Shown here piece after piece: positions 26,001-34,096 of a stretch of DNA of 64,000 nt. The notes below the pieces were generated by a model. The model worked only from the letters and a program-made list of their open reading frames with translations, did not search any database and was not told where the DNA came from. Made by a program: the position numbers and the translations under genes. Origin of the DNA: DASTHG01 sp035491895 (GTDB lineage: Bacteria; Gemmatimonadota; Gemmatimonadetes; Gemmatimonadales; GWC2-71-9); the NCBI GenBank assembly GCA_035491895.1, contig DATJJY010000046.1, forward strand, positions 1-64,000, written 5' to 3'. Positions within the stretch are counted from its first letter, which is position 1. Each line of letters opens with the position of its first letter.

Positions 26001-27882
26001 GAGCACCGCCACCACCAACGCGAACATCTCCCCGGCGGTGAAAGTGACGGTGCGGGACGCGCTGGGGAACACGGCCACCGGGTTCAACGGCAACATCACC
26101 GTGGCCATCGGGGCCAATCCGGGCGGCGGAACGCTGTCGGGGACGCGCACGCTCGCCGCGGTGAACGGCGTCGCCAGCTACCAGGCGCTGGGCATCAACA
26201 ACACCGGAACGGGCTATACCCTGACCGCCGCGGCCGCGGGCCTCAGCGGCGCCACGAGCGTCCCGTTCAACATCATCGCGTCGGTGGGCACGCAGCTGTT
26301 CTTCACCGTGCAGCCCCCCGACCCTGCGACCGCCGGCACGGCGCTCGCGCCGTCGATCGTGGTGACGGCGCGGGACGCGTCCGGGCAGACGGCGTCCAGC
26401 TTCACCGGCAACGTGACACTGGCGATCGCCGCAGGGACCGGCGCGGCGGGTGCCACGCTCTCGGGCACGAAGACCCTCGCCGCGGTGGCCGGCGTGGCCA
26501 CCTTCACCGGCCTGTCGATCGACAAGGCCGCCATCGGCTACAAGCTCACCGCGACGGCGTCGGGCCTCACCGCGGCGACCAGCGCGTTCTTCACGATCAA
26601 CCCCGGCTCGGCCACACAGCTCAGCTTCACGCTGCAGCCCTCCACGACGACGGTGGCGACGGCGATCACGCCGAAGGTCGAGGTGACGGCGCGCGACGCG
26701 CACGGGAACACGGCGACGGCGTTCACCGGCAACGTGACCGTGGCCATTGCCGCAAATCCGGGTAGCGGGGTCCTGGGCGGCACCGCCAGCGTGGCCGTGG
26801 TGAATGGCGTCGCCTCGTTCTCCAGCCTGACGATCAGCCAGGCGGGGATCGGTTACACCCTGTCCGCCGCGGCGAGCGGTCTCACGGGGTCGACCAGCGC
26901 CGCATTCGACATCACGGCGGCGCGCGCCACGCAGCTTGGTTTCTCGGTGCAGCCATCGTCCACGACGGCGGGAGCCGCGATCGCGCCCGCGGTCAAGGTG
27001 ACGGCGCGCGACGCCACGGGCAGCGTCGCCACGGGCTTCAGCGGCGCCGTGACGCTCTCCATCACGGCCGGCTCCGGCACGGCGGGCGCCGTGCTGTCGG
27101 GTACGGTGACGGCGAACGCCGTCGCCGGCGTCGCCACGTTCTCCAACCTGAGCATCGACAACAGCGGCACCGGCTACCGGCTCTCCGCCGTCGCCGCCGG
27201 CGTCTCGGGAACGACGAGCACGCCGTTCACGGTCAATCCGGGAGCGGCCACACTCGTGACGTTCACCGTGCACCCCGGCTCCGCTCCGGCGGCGACAATC
27301 ATTCCCGGCGCTACCGGTCCGACGATCCAGGTGACGGTGCGCGACGCGCTCGGGAACCCCGTCAAGACGTTCAACGGGAACGTGACCGTGGCTCTTCTCA
27401 CGAACTCCGCGGGCGGCGTGCTCTCGGGAACCACCACGGTCGGCACGGCCCAAGGCGTGGCCAACTTCAACGACCTGACGATCGACAAGGCGAGCCAGGG
27501 CTACCGTCTCGAAGTCAGTGCCGCGGGGCTCGCGCCCGACACGAGCAATGCGTTCAGCATCACCGCGGGCGCCGCGACGACGTTGCTCTTCACCGTCCAA
27601 CCTTCGAACGCCACCGCCGGCGGGGCGATCGCGCCGTCGATCCGCGTGACGGCGTTCGACGCGCAGGGGAACCAGGCGACCGGGTTCGCCGGGAACGTGA
27701 CGCTCGCGATCGCCAACAACCCGGGCGGTGGGATCCTGTCGGGAACCAACCCGGTGACCGCCGCGAACGGCGTCGCGGTCTTCAGCGGGTTGAGCATCAG
27801 CCTTGCGGGGACGGGCTATACGCTGCTGGCCACAGCTGCCGGAGTGGCACCGGTGACGAGCGTGGCGTTCAACATCAATTGA
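23008..27882 (+). CDS. Giant Ig-like-repeat lipoprotein (15 repeats)
   Basis: 1,624 aa. The signal peptide ends at a likely lipobox (LVWTC, Cys23). From residue about 35 to the end the protein is only repeats, about 106 residues each: roughly FTVQPSNATAGTAIAP, a VTARDA-GN turn, TFTGNVTVAI, NPGGGTLSGT, GVATFxxLSID and GYTLxAxAxG, then the next unit. The pattern fits an invasin/Big_1-like bacterial Ig fold. I count 15 units; unit 5 alone carries two cysteines (KLVCTVQP and SAACGPF), which could form a disulfide. There is no enzymatic domain or C-terminal anchor. Likely a long surface rod or adhesin; function inferred. The ATG follows an AGGAAG site. Confidence 0.85.
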   Translation: MTRFARPLVSAGILVLATLVWTCHGDQTVNPPGPATSLTFTAGPASVTAGVQIATVTVTALDDGGHTATAFASPITLSIINGTGTAGATLSGTTTVNASNGVATFTTLSIDKSGSGYSLQAAASGLTSAASGTFSVAAGPAAQLAFTTQPSGTTAGVAIAPAVKVTALDALGNTVASFTGTVTVVITPGTGTAGATLSGTTAAAATAGIATFADLSLDKVGTVNAGTGYTLSATAPSLTAATSDAFDIQSGTATHLQFTSQPSATAAGAGFSPLVEVSALDAVGNVAATFAGNVTLAIGTNVGGATLAGTKIVAVTNGVATFPGVFLDKVGTGYTLSATASGLTAAASAAFNVTAGAAARLVFTTQPVTTTDAAPIAPPVRVTARDAFGNPADGFAGNVTVAIAHNPAGGVLSGSTTLAATLGVTTFANLAIDKVGAGYTLAASAAGIAGDTSAAFDVVASTADKLVCTVQPTNTTAGSSIAPAIQVSARDASNQVVTSFTGNVTLTIGTNPGGGTLSGGGPLAAVSGVATFASASIDKSGNGYTLTASAAGLQSAACGPFNITGGTASQLAFTVQPTNVAATATITPQVEVTARDALGNVATGFTGTVTLTIANNPGSGTLAGTNAVAAVAGVAAFNTLSINNVGTAYTLAASATGPTGATSAGFDVTAGAPSHLVFTVQPSNAAAGANLTPAVQITAKDGSGNVVTTFNGDVTLSITAGTGTAGAILTGTRTVTASSGIANFTDLNIDRAGTGYTLSATAVGLSGATSGAFDITSGAATRLAFAAQPVSAAAGASLGTIVVTAQDAQGNTVPSYTGNVSVVIGANPGSGTLSGTTTTAAVAGVATFSGLSIDKSGVGYTLSVSSGALTGATSTPFTISAGTATALAFIVQPSNATAGTAIAPAILVSAQDALGNAVTSFTGNVTIALATNPAGGVLSGTATVAAVAGVATFSTLSIDKAANGYTVSASAAGLTGATSAPFNIGPAAATLLAFTVQPSTATTNANISPAVKVTVRDALGNTATGFNGNITVAIGANPGGGTLSGTRTLAAVNGVASYQALGINNTGTGYTLTAAAAGLSGATSVPFNIIASVGTQLFFTVQPPDPATAGTALAPSIVVTARDASGQTASSFTGNVTLAIAAGTGAAGATLSGTKTLAAVAGVATFTGLSIDKAAIGYKLTATASGLTAATSAFFTINPGSATQLSFTLQPSTTTVATAITPKVEVTARDAHGNTATAFTGNVTVAIAANPGSGVLGGTASVAVVNGVASFSSLTISQAGIGYTLSAAASGLTGSTSAAFDITAARATQLGFSVQPSSTTAGAAIAPAVKVTARDATGSVATGFSGAVTLSITAGSGTAGAVLSGTVTANAVAGVATFSNLSIDNSGTGYRLSAVAAGVSGTTSTPFTVNPGAATLVTFTVHPGSAPAATIIPGATGPTIQVTVRDALGNPVKTFNGNVTVALLTNSAGGVLSGTTTVGTAQGVANFNDLTIDKASQGYRLEVSAAGLAPDTSNAFSITAGAATTLLFTVQPSNATAGGAIAPSIRVTAFDAQGNQATGFAGNVTLAIANNPGGGILSGTNPVTAANGVAVFSGLSISLAGTGYTLLATAAGVAPVTSVAFNIN
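23110..27879 (+). repeat. 15 tandem Ig-like coding repeats, unit about 320 bp
   Basis: The units are similar at the DNA level, with recurring stretches such as ACCGGCAACGTGACG and CTGAGCATCGACAAG, but are diverged enough that the array is not a simple satellite. It could support unequal recombination that changes the number of units. Confidence 0.85.
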
Positions 27883-27893
27883 GCCGCTAGTCC

Positions 27894-27930
27894 GGGCGTG
27901 GGTGTGGTGCGATTCCCACACTCCACGCCC
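27894..27930 (+). terminator. Hairpin between the two giant repeat genes
   Basis: GGGCGTGG plus TGTGG pairs with CCACA plus CCACGCCC around an 8-9 base loop. A TTTTT run lies 14 bases downstream (27944-27948) instead of directly after it, so this is an imperfect intrinsic terminator or an attenuator between the paralogues. Confidence 0.4.
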
Positions 27931-28083
27931 GCGACCAGCGCGCTTTTTGCGTGGCCGTATCGCGGCCACAACTTCAATAACGACCGAGACTTGTCGGTCC
28001 GTTTCGGACTGGACAGGCGGTTCCCGGGGAATAGCTTGGGCTCCCCCAAGCACAATCGTCGCCTTTTACTCGAGGGGTACGGT

Positions 28084-31000
28084 ATGCGCTCTACCTTGTC
28101 CGCCGCTCTCTCCTTTGCACGCCCGCTGGCCACGACGGTGGCGCGCGCGAGCGCGGTCGCACTCCTCACGCTGCTCGTCGTCTCGTGCCACTCCGACACG
28201 ACGGCCCCGGCGATTCCGAAGAGCCTCGAATTCAGCGTGCAGCCGGCCAGCACCGACGCCGTCACGTCACTCGGGTCGATCAAGGTCACGGCGCTCGACG
28301 GATCCGGCCACGTGGTCACGAGCTTCCTCGGCCAGGTCACGATCGCTCTGGGCAACAATCCGGGCAACGCGACCTTGGGGGGGACGAAGTCACAGAGCGC
28401 GGTCGCGGGCGTCGCCACGTTTTCGAACCTCACCGTCAACCGCCCGGGCACTGGCTATACCCTCGCCGTGTCGGCCTCGGGGGTGACGCAGAACAGCGCG
28501 GCGTTCAACATCGTCCCGGGCCCGGTCGTGAGCTTCGTCTTCAGCGTCCAGCCCAGCAACGCCACCGCCGGTGCCACGATCGCGCCCGCGATTCAGGTGC
28601 AGGCCATGGATGGCGCCGGCAATCTCGTGACCCCGTTCAACGGCAACGTCACGATGGCCATCGGGACGAACCCGGCGGGCGGCACGCTCTCCGGGACGGC
28701 CTCCGTCGCCGCGGCGGCGGGCATCGCGAGCTTCAGCTCCCTGAGCATCGACAAAGCGGGCACGGGCTACAAGCTCACCGCGACGGGCGGCGCCGGCAGC
28801 GGAACGAGCAACGCCTTCAACATCACGGCCGCCGTCGCCACGCAGCTCGTCTTCGCCACGCAGCCCACGGCAACCGCCGCCGGCTCCAACATCACCCCCG
28901 CCATCATCGTCACCGCGAAAGATCAGTTCGGCAACAACGCGGCGAGCTTCGCCAACGCGATCACCGTCGCGATTACGGGCGGCACGGGGAAAGCGGGCGC
29001 CGCCCTCTCGGGAACGAAGACCGTCACGGCGTCAGGGGGCTCGGCGACGTTCTCGACGTTGAGCATCGACAGCGTCGGCACCGGGTACACGCTGTCGGCC
29101 ACCGCCACCGGGCTCGTCGGCGGGTTCGCCAGCGCGACTTTCAACATCGTTCCCGGTGCAGCGACGCAGCTGGTGTTCACCGCGCAGCCCACGAACGCGA
29201 CTGCCGGCGCCAACATCGCGCCCGCGATCGCCGTGACCGCGCGCGACGCGAAGGGCAATACGGCCACGGGCTTCACCGGCTCGGTCACGCTGGCGATCGG
29301 GACCAACGCGGGCGGCGGAACGCTGGGCGGGACGGTGGCGGTGAACGCCACGGCCGGCGTCGCCTCGTTCTCGACCGTCAACATCAACAAGAGCGGGATC
29401 GGCTACACGCTGACGGCTGGCTCGGGCACCCTCACCGGAGCCACGAGCAACGCGTTCAACATCGTTGCCGGCGCGGCGACGAAGCTCGCGTTCACGAGTC
29501 CGCCGACCAATTCGCTGGCCGCGGCGACGATCAATTCGTCGGGCGGGGTCAAGGTCACGGCGCAGGACGCGCTCGGGAACACCGACCTCAGCTACACGGG
29601 CAATGTGACCGTCGCGTTCGGCACCAACGCCGGCGGCGGCACCCTCTCCGGTACGCTGACGGCGGCGGCGGCGGCGGGCGTCGCGACGTTCGCCAACCTG
29701 AGCATCGACAAGGTCGGCACGGGCTACACCCTCGCGGCCACCGCAACGTCCCTCACCAGCGCCACGAGCGGCGGGTTCAACATCATCAACAGCGTCGCGA
29801 CCCACCTGGTATTTACGCTGCAGCCCGGCAACACCGTCGCGGGCGCCACGATCGGCACCGTCACGGTGACGGCGCTCGATGCGGCCAACAACCCGGCCGT
29901 CGACTTCACCGCCTCGGTCGCGATCGCGATCCTGAACAACGCGGGCGGCGGCACGCTCTCGGGCACGACGTCGATCGCGGCGGTCGCCGGCGTCGCCACG
30001 TTCTCGACGTTGAGCATCGACAAGACGGGGACCGGATACACGCTGACGGCGACGGCGGGCGCCCTGACGAGCGCCACGAGCACCGGCTTCAACATCACGC
30101 CGGGCCTCGCCACGCATCTGGCGTTCGTCACGCAGCCAACCAACGCGACCGCCGGAGTGTCCATCGCCCCGTCGGTCGTGGTCAACGCCCTCGACGCCAA
30201 CAACAACATTGCGACGGCGTACACGGCGAACGTCGTGGCGGCGATCGGCACGAACGCCGGCGGCGGCACGCTCTCCGGCACGACGACTGTCGCCGCGGTG
30301 GCGGGTGTCGCGACGTTCGCAAACCTGAGCATCGACAAGTCCGGCACCGGCTACACGCTGCATGCGACGTCGGGGAGCCTCACCGACGCGACGTCGACCG
30401 GGTTCAACATCAGCGCAGCGGCATTGAGCCAGCTGATCTTCACGTCCCAGCCCGTCGCGACCCAGGCCGGGTCGCACATCGCCCCGGCCGTCGAGGTCTC
30501 CGGTGACGACGCCTTCGGCAACCTGGTGACGACCTTCACCGGCAACGTGACGGTGGCGATCGGGACCAACGGCGGAGCGGGCACGCTCTCCGGAACGACG
30601 ACGGTCGCGGCAGTCGCCGGCATCGCGTCGTTCGGCGATCTGAGCATCGACAAGACCGGCAGCGGGTACACGCTGGCGGCGACGGCATCGGGAGCCTCCG
30701 CCGGAACCAGCGTCGCGTTCGACATCACGCCGGGGGCGGCGTCCAAGCTCACCTTCAGCGTGGGTCCGGCCGCGAGCACCGCGGCGGGCACTGTGATTGC
30801 GCCGCCAATCATCGTGGCGGCCCAGGACGCATTCGGCAACACCGTGCCGAGCTTCGTGGGCAACATTGCGATGGCGTTCGGGGCGAACCCCGGCACGGGG
30901 ACGCTGTCCGGGACGACCTCGATCAACGCGGTGGCCGGCATCGCCACCTTCTCGAACCTGAGCGTCGACAAGGCGGGAACGGGCTACACCCTCGCCGCGT

Positions 31001-33945
31001 CGTCGTCCGGCGTGACGGGGGCGACGAGCGCCGCATTCGACATCACCGCCAACACGGCGACGAAGCTCGTCTTCACCGTCGAGCCGGTGAACACAACCGC
31101 GGGAATCGGCATCGCGCCCGCCGTCGCGGTGTCGGCGCAGGACGCCCTCGGCAACACCGATCCGACGTTCACCGGGAACGTGACGGTCGCGATCACCGGT
31201 GGCACCGGCAAAGCGGGCGCGCATCTCTCGGGTACGCTGACCCAGGCCGCCGTTGCGGGTGTCGCGACGTTCGCGGGGCTCGCGGTCGACAGCGCCGGCA
31301 CGGCCTATACCTTGACGGCGTCCGGCTCGAGCCTCACCGACGGCGCCAGCGCTACCTTCGACATCACCGCCGGGGCGGCGACCGCGCTGGTGTTCGGCGT
31401 GCAGCCGTCGAACGCGGCGGCGGGCGCGACGATCGCACCGACGGTGACCGTCATCGCGAAGGACGGCCAGGGCAACATCGATCCAGCGTTCACGGCCAGC
31501 GTCAGCTTGACGGCAGCCGTAAACCCGGGCGGGGCCACCCCGAACAACGCGACGGTATCGGCGGTCGCCGGCGTCGCGACCTTCTCGACTCTGTTCCTCG
31601 ACAAGGTCGGGATCGGCTACAAGCTCCAGGCGTCGGGCGGCGCGCTGACGTCGGCCCAGTCGGGCGCGTTCAACATCACGCCGGGCGCGGCGGCGCATGT
31701 CGCGTTCACGGTGCAGCCGTCGACGGTGACGGCGTTCGCGAACATCAGTCCCGCCGTGAAGGTGACGGTGCAGGACGCGTTCAATAACACCGTGACGAGC
31801 TTCGCCAACAACGTGGTCGTGGCCATTGGAAACAACGCGGGCGGCGGCACGCTCGGCGGCGGGCAGTCGAAGGCCGCTATCGCCGGCATCGCCACCTTCC
31901 CCGGGTTGAACATCAATGCGACGGGGACGGGATACACGCTGACGGCTACCGCAGTAGGCCTACCGGTCGCGACCAGCGCCGCATTCGATGTGATCCCGTC
32001 GGTGGCGACACGGCTCTTCTATACCGTGCAGCCCTCGAGTGCCATCGCCGGCGCGTCGACGATCGGCGTGACGGTCGAAGCGCGTGATGCCTCGGGCCAG
32101 CTGGCCTCGAGCTTCACCGGCAACGTGACGGTCGCCATCACGAGCGGCAGCGGGACGCCGGGAGCGACGCTCAGCGGCACGACGACGGTCGCCGCGGTGG
32201 CGGGCGTCGCGACGTTCTCCGGCCTGAGCATCAACAAGGCGGCTTCCAACTACAAGCTCACCGCCACGGACAACCCCGATGGCGTGACGGCGGCAACGAG
32301 CGGCTTCTTCACGATCAATCACGACGTGGCCACCCATCTGGTCTACGCGATCCAGCCGTCGACCACCGGGGCGCTTGCGACCATCGCCCCCCAGGTGGAG
32401 CTCAACGCGCTCGACGCGAACGACAACCTCGTCACGGATTTCGCCGGGAACGTCACGCTGGTCATCAATAACAACCCCGGCACGCCGAGCGCAGGAACAT
32501 TGAGCGGAACTCTGACGAAGGCGGTTTCGGGCGGCGTGGCGGTGTTCAACGACCTCAGCATCGACATGCAGGGCGTGGGTTACACCCTCGACGCGACGTC
32601 GTCGTTGCCGACGGTGACCAGTAACGGGTTCGACATCACGCCGAGCACGGCGAACCACCTCGTGATCACGGCGCAACCGACGACCACGACGGCGGGGCAA
32701 GCCATCTCCGCGTTCACTCTCGAGGCTCGGGACGCGTCGAATGCCCTGCTCACCGGCTTCACCGGCAACGTGACGGTGCAGATCACGGGCGGAACCGGGA
32801 CGTCGGGCGCGACCCTCTCGGGCACCACGACCAAGGCGGCGGTCGGCGGCGTGGTGAGCTTCACCGATCTCAGCATCAACCGGAAGGGGACGGGTTACAA
32901 GCTCTCCGCCACGGCGGCGGGCCTGACGGGAGCAACCAGCAGCTCGTTCCAGATCAACACCGGCGCGGCGTCGCAGGTGTCCTTCAAGGTCGATCCGCCG
33001 TCGTCGCCCACGGCCTCAGGCGTCGCGCTGTCGCCCGCCATCACGGCGGAGGTGGAAGACGCGCTGGGCAATCCGGTGACGACGTACAACGGGACGGTGA
33101 CGGTCGCGATCTTCGCCAATCCGAGCGGCGGCACCCTCTCCGGGTCGACGTCGGCCACGAGCGGCAACGGCCAGCTGGTGAACGGGCTCGCGACGTTCAG
33201 CGATCTCAGCATCGACGCCGCGGGTTCCGGGTACCGGCTGCAGGTGACCGGCACCGGCCTCTCGACCGGCGACATCAGCACGGCGTTCACGATTTCGGCG
33301 GGCGTCGCCGACCACCTCGTCTTCACGGTGGCGCCGAGCGATCGGACGGCGGGGCTGAATATCTCCCCGCAGATCAAAGTCACGGCGTTCGACGCCCTCA
33401 ACAACGTCGTTACCTCGTTCGTCTCGAACGTGACCGTCGCCATCACTTCGGGCACGGGCACGGCCGGGGCGACGCTCTTCGGCACCACGACGCAGGCGGC
33501 GGTCAGCGGCGTGGCGACGTTCGCCGGTCTGAACATCGACAAGGCCGGGGCGGGCTACACCCTGTCGGCCACGGCGAGCGGCGTGACGGGCACGACGAGC
33601 GCGACGTTCAACATCACGCCGGCGGCCGCGACGCACCTCGTCTTCACGGTGCAGCCGACCAATACGGCCGCAAATGCGTCGATTACGCCAGCCGTCGAGG
33701 TGACGGCCGAGGATGCGTTCGGGAACGTCGACACCAGCTACAACGCCATCAACGTGACGGTGGCGATGGGCACCAACGCCGGTGGCGCGGGCAGCCTCCT
33801 CTCGGGCACCAAGGTGGTGGCGACCTCGCATGGCGTCGCGACGTTCAGTGACCTGAGCATCAACAACACCGGGGTCGGCTACACGATTACGGCGCAATCG
33901 GGCGCCTTCCCGTTGGCCGGCAGTAACGCGTTCAACATCTTCTGA
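28084..33945 (+). CDS. Giant Ig-like-repeat lipoprotein (18 repeats)
   Basis: 1,953 aa, a paralogue of the preceding gene and co-directional, about 200 bases downstream. The signal peptide ends in a lipobox (LLVVSC, Cys35), with CHSDTTAP after it. From residue about 45 onward there are 18 repeats of about 106 residues with the same pattern (for example AFTVQPSTVTAFANISPAVKV, then NAGGGTLGG and GIATFPGLNI). It ends right after the last unit (SNAFNIF) with no anchor. The ATG at 28084 follows GAGGGG; the longer upstream frame starts in a region with no signal peptide. Probably a surface-tethered rod; partner unknown. Confidence 0.85.
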   Translation: MRSTLSAALSFARPLATTVARASAVALLTLLVVSCHSDTTAPAIPKSLEFSVQPASTDAVTSLGSIKVTALDGSGHVVTSFLGQVTIALGNNPGNATLGGTKSQSAVAGVATFSNLTVNRPGTGYTLAVSASGVTQNSAAFNIVPGPVVSFVFSVQPSNATAGATIAPAIQVQAMDGAGNLVTPFNGNVTMAIGTNPAGGTLSGTASVAAAAGIASFSSLSIDKAGTGYKLTATGGAGSGTSNAFNITAAVATQLVFATQPTATAAGSNITPAIIVTAKDQFGNNAASFANAITVAITGGTGKAGAALSGTKTVTASGGSATFSTLSIDSVGTGYTLSATATGLVGGFASATFNIVPGAATQLVFTAQPTNATAGANIAPAIAVTARDAKGNTATGFTGSVTLAIGTNAGGGTLGGTVAVNATAGVASFSTVNINKSGIGYTLTAGSGTLTGATSNAFNIVAGAATKLAFTSPPTNSLAAATINSSGGVKVTAQDALGNTDLSYTGNVTVAFGTNAGGGTLSGTLTAAAAAGVATFANLSIDKVGTGYTLAATATSLTSATSGGFNIINSVATHLVFTLQPGNTVAGATIGTVTVTALDAANNPAVDFTASVAIAILNNAGGGTLSGTTSIAAVAGVATFSTLSIDKTGTGYTLTATAGALTSATSTGFNITPGLATHLAFVTQPTNATAGVSIAPSVVVNALDANNNIATAYTANVVAAIGTNAGGGTLSGTTTVAAVAGVATFANLSIDKSGTGYTLHATSGSLTDATSTGFNISAAALSQLIFTSQPVATQAGSHIAPAVEVSGDDAFGNLVTTFTGNVTVAIGTNGGAGTLSGTTTVAAVAGIASFGDLSIDKTGSGYTLAATASGASAGTSVAFDITPGAASKLTFSVGPAASTAAGTVIAPPIIVAAQDAFGNTVPSFVGNIAMAFGANPGTGTLSGTTSINAVAGIATFSNLSVDKAGTGYTLAASSSGVTGATSAAFDITANTATKLVFTVEPVNTTAGIGIAPAVAVSAQDALGNTDPTFTGNVTVAITGGTGKAGAHLSGTLTQAAVAGVATFAGLAVDSAGTAYTLTASGSSLTDGASATFDITAGAATALVFGVQPSNAAAGATIAPTVTVIAKDGQGNIDPAFTASVSLTAAVNPGGATPNNATVSAVAGVATFSTLFLDKVGIGYKLQASGGALTSAQSGAFNITPGAAAHVAFTVQPSTVTAFANISPAVKVTVQDAFNNTVTSFANNVVVAIGNNAGGGTLGGGQSKAAIAGIATFPGLNINATGTGYTLTATAVGLPVATSAAFDVIPSVATRLFYTVQPSSAIAGASTIGVTVEARDASGQLASSFTGNVTVAITSGSGTPGATLSGTTTVAAVAGVATFSGLSINKAASNYKLTATDNPDGVTAATSGFFTINHDVATHLVYAIQPSTTGALATIAPQVELNALDANDNLVTDFAGNVTLVINNNPGTPSAGTLSGTLTKAVSGGVAVFNDLSIDMQGVGYTLDATSSLPTVTSNGFDITPSTANHLVITAQPTTTTAGQAISAFTLEARDASNALLTGFTGNVTVQITGGTGTSGATLSGTTTKAAVGGVVSFTDLSINRKGTGYKLSATAAGLTGATSSSFQINTGAASQVSFKVDPPSSPTASGVALSPAITAEVEDALGNPVTTYNGTVTVAIFANPSGGTLSGSTSATSGNGQLVNGLATFSDLSIDAAGSGYRLQVTGTGLSTGDISTAFTISAGVADHLVFTVAPSDRTAGLNISPQIKVTAFDALNNVVTSFVSNVTVAITSGTGTAGATLFGTTTQAAVSGVATFAGLNIDKAGAGYTLSATASGVTGTTSATFNITPAAATHLVFTVQPTNTAANASITPAVEVTAEDAFGNVDTSYNAINVTVAMGTNAGGAGSLLSGTKVVATSHGVATFSDLSINNTGVGYTITAQSGAFPLAGSNAFNIF
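28216..33942 (+). repeat. 18 tandem Ig-like coding repeats, unit about 320 bp
   Basis: Same unit design as the 15-unit array upstream. The two arrays together occupy about 10.5 kb and read in the same direction, so they look like a duplicated locus that then gained or lost units independently. Confidence 0.85.
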
Positions 33946-33979
33946 TCGGGAGCGGCAGGATCCGCGAGCTAGCACCCAG

Positions 33980-34014
33980 ACGACAGCCCGGCCCAGCCGG
34001 GCTGTCGTCGTTTT
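33980..34014 (+). terminator. Intrinsic terminator after the 18-repeat gene
   Basis: GACAGCCCGGC (33982-33992) pairs perfectly with GCCGGGCTGTC (33996-34006) over a three-base loop, followed by GTCGTTTT. It ends the giant-protein transcript and separates it from the histidine kinase. Confidence 0.88.
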
Positions 34015-34096
34015 GCCGCCCGATCCCGTGTAGGCATTTTTCCTACCCTACCCGGACGGCTGCGCCGCTCCCATTGTAGTAGGAGGGAGGACCGGG

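Noticed and set aside
25396..31698. Very long minus-strand frames (about 885 codons each) across the giant repeat genes, and a 773-codon plus frame
   Set aside because: Stop-free shadows of the Ig-like repeat coding DNA: Arg/Gly/Asp-rich, repeating with the same period as the true genes, without a signal peptide or family match.
23110..33942. CRISPR-like or satellite array
   Set aside because: The repeat period of about 320 bp is in frame and encodes conserved Ig-like units; there are no short identical repeats with unique spacers.
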